64,000 nucleotides of DNA from assembly GCA_034401795.1 (NCBI GenBank), contig CM067367.1:48271839-48335838 (forward strand). The letters run 5' to 3'. How positions within the stretch are numbered: the stretch's first letter is position 1; each line of letters begins with the position of its first letter. Below the pieces are notes generated by a model. That model did not search any database. It saw only the letters and a program-made list of their open reading frames with translations, and was not told the DNA's origin. The position numbers were made by a program, and so were the translations under genes. The DNA comes from Chaetoderma sp. LZ-2023a (lineage: Eukaryota > Mollusca > Caudofoveata > Chaetodermatida > Chaetodermatidae). This document shows, one piece after another, positions 24,809 to 35,942 of the stretch.

Positions 24809-26750
24809 TTAGAATGCTCTTTGGAAAAGATATGTTTTTAGTAGTGATTTAAATGAGTCAATTTTAGAGCAATTTCTAATTTCAGGTGGAAGAGAATTCC
24901 AGTATCACGGACCGGCTCGAGAAAATGCACGATCTGCTCTTTGCTGGATTAAGGATTTTAAGTACGGTGGGGCCAGATCATTTAGGCACTTGAACACCAA
25001 CAAAGCCACCTTGTACCATACACGTTGTCTTATAGGCAACCAGTGCAGCTCCAATAGGACAGGTGTGATATGATCGAATCTTTTGGTGTGTGTAATCAGT
25101 CTAGCTGCTGTATTCTGCGCTCTCTGTAAACGATCTAATTGGCTAGATGGTATGCCTATTAACAGAGAGTTACAGTAGTCCAGGCGTGACGCGATGGTAG
25201 CATGTACGAGAGTTTTGACCGCATTTTCATCCAGGAAGCTGCAAATTTTGCTAATGTTCCAAATGTTCATGAATATGGAACGGCAGAGAGTGATAACATG
25301 AGCTTCCATCGATAGGGGATTGTCAAATGTTTCGCCTATGTTACGGGCACGTGCACTGAACGATACGTCAGCCTCCCCAATGTGCAAACTGGTGATGTCA
25401 ACCGTATGTCTTAGGTGCGGTGAGGTTATTAACAGAATTTCAGTTTTCTTATCATTCAACTGCAATAAGTTGCTTAACATCCATAGTTTAATGTCACGAA
25501 CACAGTCTTTAACACGCTCACGAGCATTCACCTGGTGATTTGCATAGAATGCGAGATATAGCTGTGTATCGTCAGCGTAGAAATGGTAACTTATGCCATG
25601 AGACTGCAATAGCACTCCAAGGGGTGCTGTATAGATTGTAAAAAGGATCGGTCCCAGGACCGACCCCTGTGGCACACCTGATGTTAGTTCATGTTCCTCT
25701 GATTTGATATTATTCACAATGATCATTTGATGGCGTTTTCTGAGATATGATGAAAACCAAGCTAGAGAAGTGTCTAAAATGCCCAGTTCTGCTAATCTAG
25801 ATAGCATGACATCGTGGGCTATAGTGTCAAACGCGGCAGACAAATCCAGGAGAACTAGTAAAACACACTTGCGTTCATCCATGGAACATAAGACATCATT
25901 TTGTACGTGCAGTAGGGCTGTCTCCGTGCTGTGAAGTTCGCGGTATGCGCTTTGAAAAGGTTCCAGAAGATTATTTCTTACTAAGTGATCATTGAGCTGC
26001 TTGGCGACAACTCGTTCTAATACTTTTGACAGGAAAGGTAAATTTGAAACAGGTCTGTAGTTTTCAAGCACATTTTTGTCTAGTGATGTCTTTTTTAGTA
26101 ACAGAATCACGTTTGCAGTTTTGAACAGGTCAGAGACATTGCCACTTGTTAAGGACAAATTAATGATTTTGAGTATCGTAGGCAATAATTCATCAACACA
26201 ACCCTTAACAATATTTGTTGGTATCGGATCTAGTGAACAGGATTCTCGAGACGATTTACGAATTATTGTCGATACTTCTTCAGAGCAAGCTGGTTTAAAT
26301 TCTGTCATGGTACATTTTAAGTTAAGGGCGGTGCGGCAACTAATTAGCGGTGAGTAGTTTTGGTGATTTAAAATGCAGTCACGAATTAAACCAATTTTCT
26401 CCGAAAAGAAGTTCGCAAACTTGTTTGCTAGCTCAGTTGGGTCAGTGTATTGTGGGAGATTGCTCTTACTTTTGTCCTTGTGAAGTAGGTCGCTGAAGAT
26501 GCTGAACAGCTTTCCCTGGTTGGATGCATGTTCAGATACTAACGTGGAGTAAAACGATCGTTTTGTTGATAGTATCATATCACTTACGAGACGAACTTGA
26601 CTTGCATATACTTGGCGATGGACCTGAAGTTTGGATTTACGGGCGACACGCTCATGTTTACGACAGAGCTGTTTTGCTACTTTTATTTCACAGTTGTACC
26701 ATGGTGATTTCTCTCGGACAATGATTACCTTTCGCTTCATCGGGGGCATG
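24809..26750 (-). pseudogene. LINE reverse transcriptase (L2/CR1 group)
   Basis: An open frame of 634 codons (24,905-26,809 minus) carries all RT motifs: ENYRPVSNLPFLSKVLERVV, FQSAYRELHSTETALL, LLVLLDLSAAFDTIAHDVML (first catalytic Asp), SGVPQGSVLGPILFTIY, and YHFYADDTQLY (catalytic YADD). The C-terminal part shows LDYCNSLLIGIPSSQLDRLQ and HWLPIRQRVWYKVALL. It ends at a TGA (24,902-24,904) just before YWNSLPPEIRNCSKIDSFKS, which would be the natural end, reaching a stop at about 24,809. The wording is typical of L2-like elements of fish, lancelets and other marine animals. Confidence 0.85.
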
Positions 26751-27425
26751 TTTATCGAGGATAGATCGCATATTGTTATTGTACTGCTCAACAATCCGTG
26801 ATACGTCATCAGATGGATTCATGCACACCTCAGAGGACTGAATGTCGGACTTAAACGATTGTGTAGGGAGCGAATGAAGATTTCGATACGTTAATTCCTT
26901 TCTCGGTAATGCTGGTTTCAGAAGCGACATATCAAAGGTAATGGCAGCGTGATCAGATGTAATAGCACCAAGATCTACATTCACGTTTCTAATCACTGAT
27001 TCGGTTGTTCGAGTTATGATTAAATCCAGTAAGTGCCCCTTTGTATGGGTTGGGCAATTAACATGCTGTTCTAGGTTTAATGTATCAAGGAGTGTTCTTA
27101 GAGCAGATACACTACTGTCCGATGCATTCTCGAAGTGCACATTAAAGTCACCCAATATTAACAAATTGCCACTACTTAGAGCATATCGGTCGAAAAGCAG
27201 AGACAGTTCGTGAAGGTACTCTGTCATATTACGTTTATGCTTTTTTGATGACGGCGGGCTATAAATCACAACGATTCGCAGTAAGCTAGAGTTCAGTACA
27301 ATGTCAAATTCGAAATTCTCAAATGTGTGATAAGAAGGAGCTTTTGATACAGAAATCGTAATTGTCTCTTTTAGTAGAATGGCTATACCACCGCCACCCC
27401 TGGATGATCTAGGGACTCCTGAGCC
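26750..27425 (-). pseudogene. LINE endonuclease domain (partial)
   Basis: On the minus strand, a GGIAILLKETITISVSKAPS-like stretch at about 27.35 kb leads into VIYSPPSSKKHKRNMTEYLH, then LLILGDFNVHFE (GDFN motif), LLDLIITR, and TSDHAAITF. The last corresponds to the SDH motif of AP-type endonucleases, near 26.96 kb. The first portion of the domain is missing because the element is truncated. Near 26,745 the frame shifts by one base relative to the RT frame: the endonuclease frame runs on to 26,688 while the RT frame takes over with KRKVIIVREKSPWYN. Confidence 0.8.
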
Positions 27426-27460
27426 AGGTACATTTCAACCACCCCCCACCCCACCCCCAG
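27426..27460. repeat. C-rich low-complexity tract
   Basis: CCACCCCCCACCCCACCCCC-type run immediately beyond the 5' break of the LINE. Confidence 0.7.
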
Positions 27461-27864
27461 GGTAGGATGATACGTGTGTATAAATCCATATATGAGAGGT
27501 TCGTAAAACGACTAAGTCCGAGAGATCACCTAGCGTGCATGCGCAGGTGTCAGAGATTGCTAGACAACGCGCATTAGCTTTAGGCAGAAATAGCATCTTA
27601 TTTTGTACCAAGTTGGTACACGTAATTACTTTAAATTACATCTTTCTCGCCGTTCTTGGTCTTGATCATGACCGGAATGAAGCTAAGATTCCAAAGTTCT
27701 TTACTATTTTAAAAGCGGTTAAGAATTGACAGAGTTAAGGCTAAATGAGCCAGCAAATTTCTTTGAAAATATTGAACCCCATAGGCTTACCGCATGCATG
27801 CTTTCAGTGCATGGGTACAATAGCACGTCACGTGACCAACTTCCCTGCCTCTGAAGCGCACTCG

Positions 27865-27935
27865 CTGATTGGCTGTGGCGCTCCAGTTGTGATGTCACAG
27901 GCAGTATATAAGGGGTCGAAAAATCAGATTCATCA
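27865..27935 (+). promoter_or_regulatory. TATA/inverted-CCAAT promoter-like block
   Basis: Within 50 bases there are an inverted CCAAT box (ATTGGC at 27,868), a CRE-like TGATGTCAC (27,890) and a strong TATA box TATATAAGG (27,905), spaced as in an RNA polymerase II promoter. Transcription would start near 27,935. The first ATG with a short open frame and a following AG|GTAG donor-like site is at 28,105. I cannot tell whether this belongs to a host gene, a pseudogene or a retroelement LTR. No recognisable protein follows. Confidence 0.4.
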
Positions 27936-27999
27936 GCAGTCAGTTGGTGGTGAGGTGCCTGGTCTGAGAGCACGAATCGCTAAGTACTGCTTGCTACAG

Positions 28000-29290
28000 C
28001 AGATACTGACAGCTGCTGCAGCGCCATTCGGTTTTCAGAATTCGTCGTCTCTAGGGTACAAGCCACCACATCCGCTATCACCAGTTTTTGAAGCTCCCGG
28101 AAAGATGTCATCCGGGAGTAATAAACAACTTAAAATCAGGTAGCCTAAGCCACTTCTTCCACAAAGGAACCTTTCGTGTGGATGGGCCTTTTGGCCCAGA
28201 TGCAGCTCGTCATCCGGTATGTGAGGCGAGTGACGTGCTCTGCGATAACTTGCCAGATCTGCCATACCACGCAACCAGTGGTGTAAAACAATCCACACAT
28301 CATGTGTTAGTCTTTTAGACATTTTCGACCACAGTTAGGGGAACAATGCCTGGTGCATCGTGTGAGCTATTCGATGCATCTTGTCATGTAAACCATCAAA
28401 ATTCATCCGCATTATCAACCTTCATCCGTAGCCCTTGAAGAACTATAGGACCAGTACGGAACTTTTTGATAACACCGTTTAAATGAATAACTGTTGTGTA
28501 GATATGACTATCTACTAGCCATGCGCTTCCGCAAATGTTCTTCTGCACTATTCCTGAGAGTGAGCTGCATCCACAGTATGCCTACAGTTTTTCCTGGCAG
28601 CCAACTTCCGCATCGTGCCATCTCGCATTACAATTATGTTACGCTACAACTATTGCAACACTAGACCTTTTTCCATACCGATGACTAATAGGTACTCTGT
28701 TATTATTATGTTATTATTGTATTACTTTTGTGTAACGGGTACTGATGACAAATAGGTACCTCCCATTTGAGTCATTTGAGACCAGATTTTTATAGTTTAT
28801 TATTATGTATGTATTATCCTTATTTTCATGCTCATAAGCACCGTCAAGGTCGAGTGACCTTCTATTACTGTATTATTCAAAGTTAGTGATATGGCAGTAG
28901 CCATCATTGTTATATGTTTTGTTTATTTTATATAAAAACTCTTGGACCGCAGTATCACTAGGCTACACTATACAGCAACAACATCCGCACCACCTTGTTC
29001 CCAGCACAGCATCAATTTTTCACTGAGGTAGCTATTTATGCTATCATTGCACGGACATGACATGCGGCCGACTAAACCTAGACTGTTCTAGCTCGATAGG
29101 ATAGGTTTGCAGTAGTAGGGATGGTTACTCAATAGGAGACATTTTGTGTTAGTCTCTTTTCCGGGAGTAGTGGATATGTAACACCACACACCGGCTAGAT
29201 TGCATAAATTGGCCATATACCTTAAGGCCTCCATTATATGAGTAATTGTCTCTATCTATGCTCCACCAGCCTTTGGGCGTATTAATTGTC
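28000..29290. other. Stretch with no recognised gene
   Basis: Begins with 5'-leader-like sequence after the promoter-like block. A 76-codon plus frame at 28,088-28,318 has no recognisable domain. The rest, with AT-rich ATTATT runs at 28.69-28.93 kb, shows nothing I can name. Confidence 0.35.
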
Positions 29291-29294
29291 TGGA

Positions 29295-31400
29295 CTTCCC
29301 TCCGTCACATGAAAAGAACATATCCAAAAGTGCTAAGCAGAATCCCAAGAGATTTTTGAATTATGTCCAATCCAAGACGAACGCTAGGTCGGGAATCCCA
29401 GATTTACAAGTATCTGATAACTTTGAGGAGATAAGATTCGCCAACAATTGCAAGGAGAAAGTAGATGTTCTAGCCGAATATTTCCAATCTGTATATACAA
29501 TCGAATCAGATGGTGAAGCGCCAACACTCCCTAGCAGGAACTTCTAGAATCAAATAACCTCAGTTTACATCACACCTGAAATTGTATTTGATAAACTTTC
29601 CAAAATAAAACCCTCAAAATCCCCTGGACCTGACAAGATCCACCCCCAGGTTACTATATGAGCTGCGTCATGTCCTCAGCCACCCACTATCTACTCTCTT
29701 TAATTCAAATGTAGGCAAAATACCAGATTGCTGGGCTAATGCGAATATCTCCACCATTAAAAAAAATGTGATAAAAAAGCCTGACAACTATCGTCCTATC
29801 AGTCTCACCTCTGTGGTGTGTAAATTGATGGAATCAATTATTAAAGACTCAATTATGGACCACCTAACTAATAACTTCATGCTGTCAGACAACCAATTTG
29901 GTTTTATAAGTGGCCGATCTACTGTGCTTCAAGTACTGACAGTACTGTAAAAAGGGTTGGAGGCACTGGATAATGGAGGGGTGGTAGATATTAATTACTT
30001 CGACTTTATGAAGGCATTTGATAAAGTCCCTCACAAAAGCCTACTTAAAAAACTAGCTGCCTATGGCATTGACGGAAACTATTTAACTGGATCCAATCAT
30101 TCTTAATTGGGAGGGAACAACAGGTAGTCATAAATGGAACATACTCTAAACTCTTAAATGTAACCAGTGGTATACCACAAGGCTTAGTCCTCGGCCCACT
30201 TCTCTTTATATTGTACATAAATCACCTGCCTGAAGCAATTAGTTGTGGGTCAGACATATTCTTGTTTGCAGATGATACAAAATTATTCAGATCAATCCTT
30301 AAACAAGCTGACTGTGATTCGCTGCAGCAAGATATAGACGTGATGTGCCTTTAGACAGAAAATTCATTACTAAAGCTTCATCCTGACAAATGTACAAGCA
30401 TAAGGATTTCTTCAAAAGCTACAACTCCCTATGTCTACACAGTATACTCTACCCACCATACTTTAGCGTATTCATCCACTGAAAAAGACATTGATGTCAT
30501 AATTGATGAAAAATTAAGTTTTGATCAACATATAAACGAAAAAATAAACAAAGCCAACCAAATAATGGTACTAATTAGATGTACATTTAATTATTTAGAT
30601 AGAGACAATTTCAAACACCTATTTACATCACTTGTCAGGCCTCACGTCGAATATGCCAATGTAGTTTGGGGCCCCATTCCTAAGAAAACATGTAAATGCG
30701 ATAGAAAATGTCCAAAGGCATGCTACTAAACTTATTCCAGGCATGCGTAACCTACCTTATAATGAAAGACTCAAAGAACTTAACTTACCAACACTCACAT
30801 TTAGAAGACTACGTGGAGATATGATTGAAATGTACAAAATTCTTCACAACAAATACGACCAACCACTATCAAACCGTATACACGTTTGTGACAATAACTG
30901 TATTACAAGAGCTAGATCATAGTCTAAAAATTAAGAAAACTAGATCTAGGCTAAATATCAGAAAGTTCTCTTTCCCTTCACAATGCACATACCAATGGAA
31001 CAAACTACCAGAACACAGTATCAATGCACCATCTATCAACTCTTTTAAATCTAGAATAGACAAACCATGGGGTAAGCATCCATTGCTATTCAATTTCGAA
31101 TCTGAACCACTCTTTCATACCACTACCTACTTTAAAGATTCACTAATAATCTACAAATATGAAGACAACCAGCAACTGAGTCATCCCACCAGTGTATGCA
31201 GCCCAGAACTGACGTCAGAGGCGATTTGATGCCTGCTGTCAGAAGAGGATTCATGTGAGTTCATAATATTATAAATGTTATATGTCAAATGTCCACCGCA
31301 TCATAGGCCTTGCCTTTGGTGGATGCCTGTATATTGGGGTGTTAAACTATTTATCTATTTGGAAATAAATATTCCATAATCTTGAATCTTGAATCTTGAC
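29295..31400 (+). mobile_element. CR1-like LINE, 5'-truncated, decayed
   Basis: A plus-strand non-LTR element that starts inside the linker before the RT (KNISKSAKQNPKRFLNYVQS). It passes through PDNYRPISLTSVVCKLMESI and QFGFISGRSTVLQVLTVL (29.78-29.95 kb), YFDFMKAFDKVPHKSLLKKL (30.0 kb), TSGIPQGLVLGPLLFILYIN (30.17 kb) and LFADDTKLFRSI (catalytic ADD, 30.27 kb). It then has LPTLTFRRLRGDMIEMYK (30.79 kb) and the terminal WNKLPEHSINAPSINSFKSR (30.99-31.05 kb). An AATAAA lies at 31,364 and the element ends in tandem TTGAATC units at 31,378-31,399, as expected for CR1-type 3' ends. Several stops and frameshifts interrupt the RT; no endonuclease is present. Confidence 0.85.
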
Positions 31401-32430
31401 ATGTATTCCAAAGAGACAATTCGTGATTTTGAGTAAGCATGATTTGTATGAAAAGACACTAGCATAGAGAAGAAGGACTCTCGGATAGCGATATCCACTT
31501 AAAACATGGCCTCCACAAGTCACCATGTAACCAAATACTATGCGCAGCAGGCTGTAACCATGGGTATGGGTGTAGGCGGCTCTCTGCAGCTACTGTGGGG
31601 AAAACCCATCTGTACCACAGCATTTCCTCCAAACAGAACTAAAGTCTTAAATTTAATGTCACTGAACTATTGACTCATCGAGGAGACTTAATTAAAGGTC
31701 TTGTGAGGACTTGAGATCGATAACGAATTTCAATTAATTTTATTATCTATTGCACTATTTAAATACAGTAACCTCACTTTGGAGTGAGAGAATGTAATTT
31801 CAGGTCTAATTCACGTGCACGGAACCGGCTGTTACTGTCACCACCAACTGGCGTATGTTAGCATTATGATGTTAGTAAACACACAGATCTGTGCTTTAAT
31901 CGACAAAATATCATCCATTTTTGCGATATTACTGAATCTTTGTGCAACTTGAACAATGTATATATAGTGCCCATGTGTGAACAATGAATTGCCATACAAC
32001 ACTGATGTGTAAAAAAATAGGTGCACAGCTGCGTAATACATGCTCCCTATGGTATTATTTAGAATACAAATCTGACAGGAATTGATGGTCGCTTCCCGGT
32101 GTGATGTCACAACTTTAGCTTGATAGCTGGAAACGTTTGGTTGTCAAGATGATTGCTATGTGATTATCTCAGCTTTGGCTCGGCCGTTTCAAAAAATTTA
32201 AATAGCATTTTGTTCTTTTAGTAAAGGAGAATATATATTATGATTGTCAAGTTAATCAGAGCAATCGGGTAGCTAGTCCTCACAACAACTTTAAGCAATA
32301 CAGTAACACTCAAATCATTCAAGAACAAACTATAGATATCTACCTCAAAGAAAGAACTTTTAAAATGGACTGAACAAGCCGTACTATACTAAAAACGGAG
32401 GCAATGACAAGCCAATGACGTATGACTCAT
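31400..32430. other. Stretch with no recognised gene
   Basis: Non-coding AT-rich sequence. A 90-codon minus frame (31,838-32,110) shows no motif. I see no repeat termini. Confidence 0.4.
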
Positions 32431-32432
32431 AA

Positions 32433-32466
32433 AATGATGATGGTGATGATGATGATGATGATGATG
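32433..32466. repeat. ATG/GATGAT trinucleotide repeat
   Basis: Tandem ATG units directly upstream of the truncated LINE at 32.49 kb. Confidence 0.9.
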
Positions 32467-32489
32467 TGGTCGACCATAACCATCTTCTC

Positions 32490-33902
32490 CAGAGATAAAC
32501 ACTGGAAGCTCATACAAAGTATCCATCTAGGAGCCACATCACAGATCAAATGGAAGGGCATACAGTCAGCCCCATTGAGATACTCCAAGGAGTCAGGCAA
32601 GGTGGCATATTTAGCACAGACCTGTATAAGCTGTATATCGATCCATTACTTCACAGGCTAGGAGCAACCAACATGGGAGCATGTATTGGAAACACCTTAT
32701 GTAACAATAGTGCATGTGCGGATGACATCTCTCTGATGAGTATTACAAGTGTCGATGTGCAGAATCTTATGAATATTGCAGTTGACTTTGCCAACAGGGA
32801 GCGATACCAGCTTCAGCCAACACAAAGTGTGTCAATTGCAATCTGCCCTTCCTGTAAACACAAGTCCGGAGAAGCATTCTTCTTAGAAGACCAACAAATG
32901 CCAAGCGAAACTTCCAGCGTTCATTTGGGAGTAACCAGAGCTTCCTCACTAAGAAAGAATACAGCTGAGAATGTAGATAAAAACATAAAGGCTCGACGTA
33001 CAGCCTATAGTCTTTTTTCCTCTGGATTTCATGGCCATAATGGCCTAGACCCAGTGACCATTATCCATCTCGTTAAGATCTACATAGCACCAGTTTTAAC
33101 TTACGGGCTCGAAGTTATACTTCCTAAGGGAAATGTACCAAAAGCGACTCCTGAAACAGCTTCTGTCATTACCAAAGAACACTGCCGACCCAGCAGTATA
33201 TATCTTATCGGGCGTTCTTCCTGTTGAGGCTCAGGTGCATCATAAAGCGCTGATGCTCTTTAATTCCATCTGCAGTTTACCAGAATCCTCAACAGAAAAG
33301 AAAATAGCAAGGCGGCAGCTGTTGGTTAAATCTATTGACAGTCACAGTTGGTTCATAGAGATAAGACAAATGACTCATAAATACGGATTAGAAGCTTCTG
33401 ATGTGTACTTAGATGATCCAATTCAGAAAGCAAAGTGGAAGTCCCTGATTGGAAGAGCTATACAGCAATACTGGAAAGAGGAGATTACAAGCACAGTACC
33501 ACTGTACAACTCACTTAGTACTTGAACGAGCTTGTCTTTGTTCCAGGAAAGCTGCATCCTGTTCTAGAAGCAGATTATTCCTCTGAAAGAGATGTGGCCC
33601 ATATCCCTATTAAACTGATGCGCCTTACTGGGATGTACATCCTACAAGTGAACCGGTGCATATTTAAGCAGGAGACCTCGGATTCGCTATGTCTGTTGTG
33701 CAAATCAGAACAGGAGACACTGGAACACTTTCTAATCAGATGTCCCGCTCTAGAACCTGTAAGGATGTCAGCCATTGAGTCTATAGGTGCATGCCTTAAG
33801 AAATATTGTCAGACCGGCATTGCTAACTACTCAGCTGAAGAAGTAGTCCAACTGATTCTGGATTGTACAAGGACTCTAGATCCCGAGCTTTTAACAACAT
33901 AG
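32490..33902 (+). pseudogene. LINE RT 3' half with C-terminal CCHC-like segment (clade unclear)
   Basis: The plus strand reads DKHWKLIQSIHLGATSQIKW, then EILQGVRQGGIFSTDLYKLY and SACADDISLMS (catalytic ADD at about 32.72 kb). The thumb-like region has SVHLGVTR and IYIAPVLTYGLEVI. A second stretch at 33.13-33.9 kb includes SLPKNTADPAVYILSGVLPV and ends with SLCLLCKSEQETLEHFLIRC, a C-x2-C...H...C cluster typical of the C-terminus of several LINE clades. The wording differs from the CR1-like copies here and is closer to I/Nimb-type elements; that assignment is tentative. The RT fingers and endonuclease are missing and at least two frame changes occur (near 33.15 and 33.52 kb). Confidence 0.7.
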
Positions 33903-35470
33903 TTCCTGGGCGCATTAGAGTATCATGCCAGACGGCTGGCATATCTTTTACACACTCACAGGTTTACTTTACTTAGCAGCCCAAATCTGGCCACATTCGC
34001 TACATTACAGATATCTTCTAGAGCTTAACTCTTAAGTTACATTTTCCTACCCATACTTTGGATTCTTCTACTCATACATAATATATGGCTGTTGTATGCC
34101 TCAGTACTAATTAAAAGGCGGATGTTTTATAAAGACTACTGAGTCTTCTTTCCCGGTGACAGTCCTGGTGATTGATGATAGATCTATATGTACATAGTCA
34201 GCTTGTCATCTTACTAGTGGTCCTAAACCGGACAACCGTGCTAAATCGGACAACCGTATTAAGTGCAAAGTGTTAATAGCTGTGATGACAGTGTTTAGAC
34301 GGTAGGATTCTTACGCATGTGAGTGCGGTTCTCTTACGAAGGAGGCTATGATTTCTACAAGTTACAGGTTACAAGATGATGTGGCAGTTACTCGCCGCGG
34401 TTGACCTAAGATATGTGAACCATACAGAACAAAAAGAAGAGGAAACTAAACTTAAAAAATGCACAACAACAAACAGCAGCTGCAGCAACAACAACAACTG
34501 AGATGCCATTAACTATTACTAGCATTGTTTCCTGATAAAATGATAACAGAGACTGTGTATTTGTTTGTATTGTATGTTCACTTGTTCGCATTCGTAATTC
34601 TATGCCACCAAGTTTGGAGTAATAGTGACACCGATAAGTCAGATTTCACATACACAGCGAACCTTACAAAAGTACATTATGATGATAACAGGTACTGCTA
34701 ATCAATGTCAATATCAGCAATGAGTTTTAATCATATTTTGATTTCCTAATCAATCCTGCAATTATACTTGACAGTATCGTCAAAGCCTGACGTTAGAGGC
34801 CCGAGGGCGAGGCCAGCTGTCAGATGTCCTTTCATTGTATCATTCATTCATTGTATCATGACAGATTGTGAGATACTGTCAAAGACAAAGGTAACAAGCT
34901 ATTTTGCCTCCTTGTCTTTTTGCATGATAGGGTCGAGAGTGGGTAATTTTTCACCTAAAGATAGTGGCGGAGAGGATTTTGATGAATTGATGTTACGTGT
35001 TTGCTTAAGGATAAATGTATGTTTATTGTATAATTTGTGTACAAATTTGTTCATATTCAATTGCGTATAACTGAAGTCTGTTACATGTACCGATCCCGAC
35101 TTTATTTATATCATTATATTTTATTATTGCAGTCATCAAAGTTTGATGCTGATGCCGTTCATGGTAGTGGTCAATTGAATGATTTATGATGGTGGTGGTG
35201 GTGGTCAATTGAATCATTTTATGACGTGCACACAATCTTAGCCTATCATGCTAAAGCCACTTGGTTTTATGGCTTCGGCATGTGTCTGATTCAGTTGGCT
35301 GTGTGTGACACACATATAGTGTGTGCGTGAGCATGTGTGCGTAAATAATTAAATAAATAAATGCTGTTTTATGCGTGATATGTGCATGAGAGCTTAAATA
35401 TACTGTGGGGATCCAATTTGGATATCATTCCACAATGGTACGGTTATGTGTACTGTTTGAATTAACCAGA
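33903..35470. other. LINE 3' flank and non-coding sequence
   Basis: The first 200 bases may be the LINE 3' UTR. The remainder contains GTGGTGGTG runs (35.19 kb) and GTGTGTG-like stretches (35.28-35.35 kb) but no recognised gene. Confidence 0.4.
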
Positions 35471-35821
35471 TAATACCCACAGGGTTCCCACGCAGGTATG
35501 GAAGTCTGGAAAAAGTATGGAAATTTAAGAAAACCATTTCCAGGGCTGGAAAAGCTATGGAAAATTCGATATTTTGCGGTACCGCTATGGAAAAGGTATG
35601 GAAAATTAAAATATCGGGATTTGTAATTTTCTCTGGCAGCCATTTGTCAACAAACACTTCCTTGTTCCTGGTTTGGCAAGTCTGGATTGGGTACCAGTAA
35701 CCGCCAAGCTCCAATACATCGCGATTACCGGGAACGTTTCGCACGTGATCAATACGTATCTGAACAAGTTTGGATTTGGTCCCGGTAACCGCTGATTGTA
35801 TAAACTGCGTAGAAAACTATA

Positions 35822-35942
35822 TAGAAGACTATTTTTGAAAATTTATCACTGGAGTGGCTGGCTCTTTAACCAAGCCAGACATTTCAGTGCTAAATTATTA
35901 AAGATAGCCCTCTCTTGGTATGCAAATGAACATTTTCTGCTT
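35822..35942. repeat. Hairpin MITE family 2, copy 1
   Basis: Arms AGAAGACTATTTTTGAAAAT ... and their inverse around a CTGGCTC...AGCCAG centre, ending CTCTCTTGGTATGCAAATGA. Lies inside the 3-kb CAGGG element. The outer TTAACCC ends seen in other copies are not recognisable here. Confidence 0.65.

Larger units (their letters stand above)
24727..27425 (-). mobile_element. L2/CR1-group LINE, 5'-truncated
   Basis: A minus-strand non-LTR retrotransposon of about 2.7 kb. It keeps most of the apurinic-type endonuclease, the full RT, and a 3' tail. The element's 3' end reads AAAGCGCTTTTGAGCAATT, then GCCGCTATATAAATCCGACA, then (CATA)n. This tail resembles the conserved end shared by L2-group LINEs and V-SINEs. 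The 5' end stops inside the endonuclease near 27,425, where a C-rich tract starts. Damage is light (about one frameshift and one premature stop), so it is a fairly young copy. Confidence 0.8.

Noticed and set aside
26076-26357. Plus-strand frames inside the LINE at 24.7-27.4 kb
   Set aside because: Antisense shadows of the minus-strand reverse transcriptase.
27745-28143. 132-codon plus frame across the TATA box
   Set aside because: It would begin upstream of the promoter-like elements and shows no domain; treated as chance.
35394-35744. 116-codon minus frame at the left end of the CAGGG transposon
   Set aside because: Runs across the terminal inverted repeat and the TATGGAAA subterminal repeats; no transposase motif.
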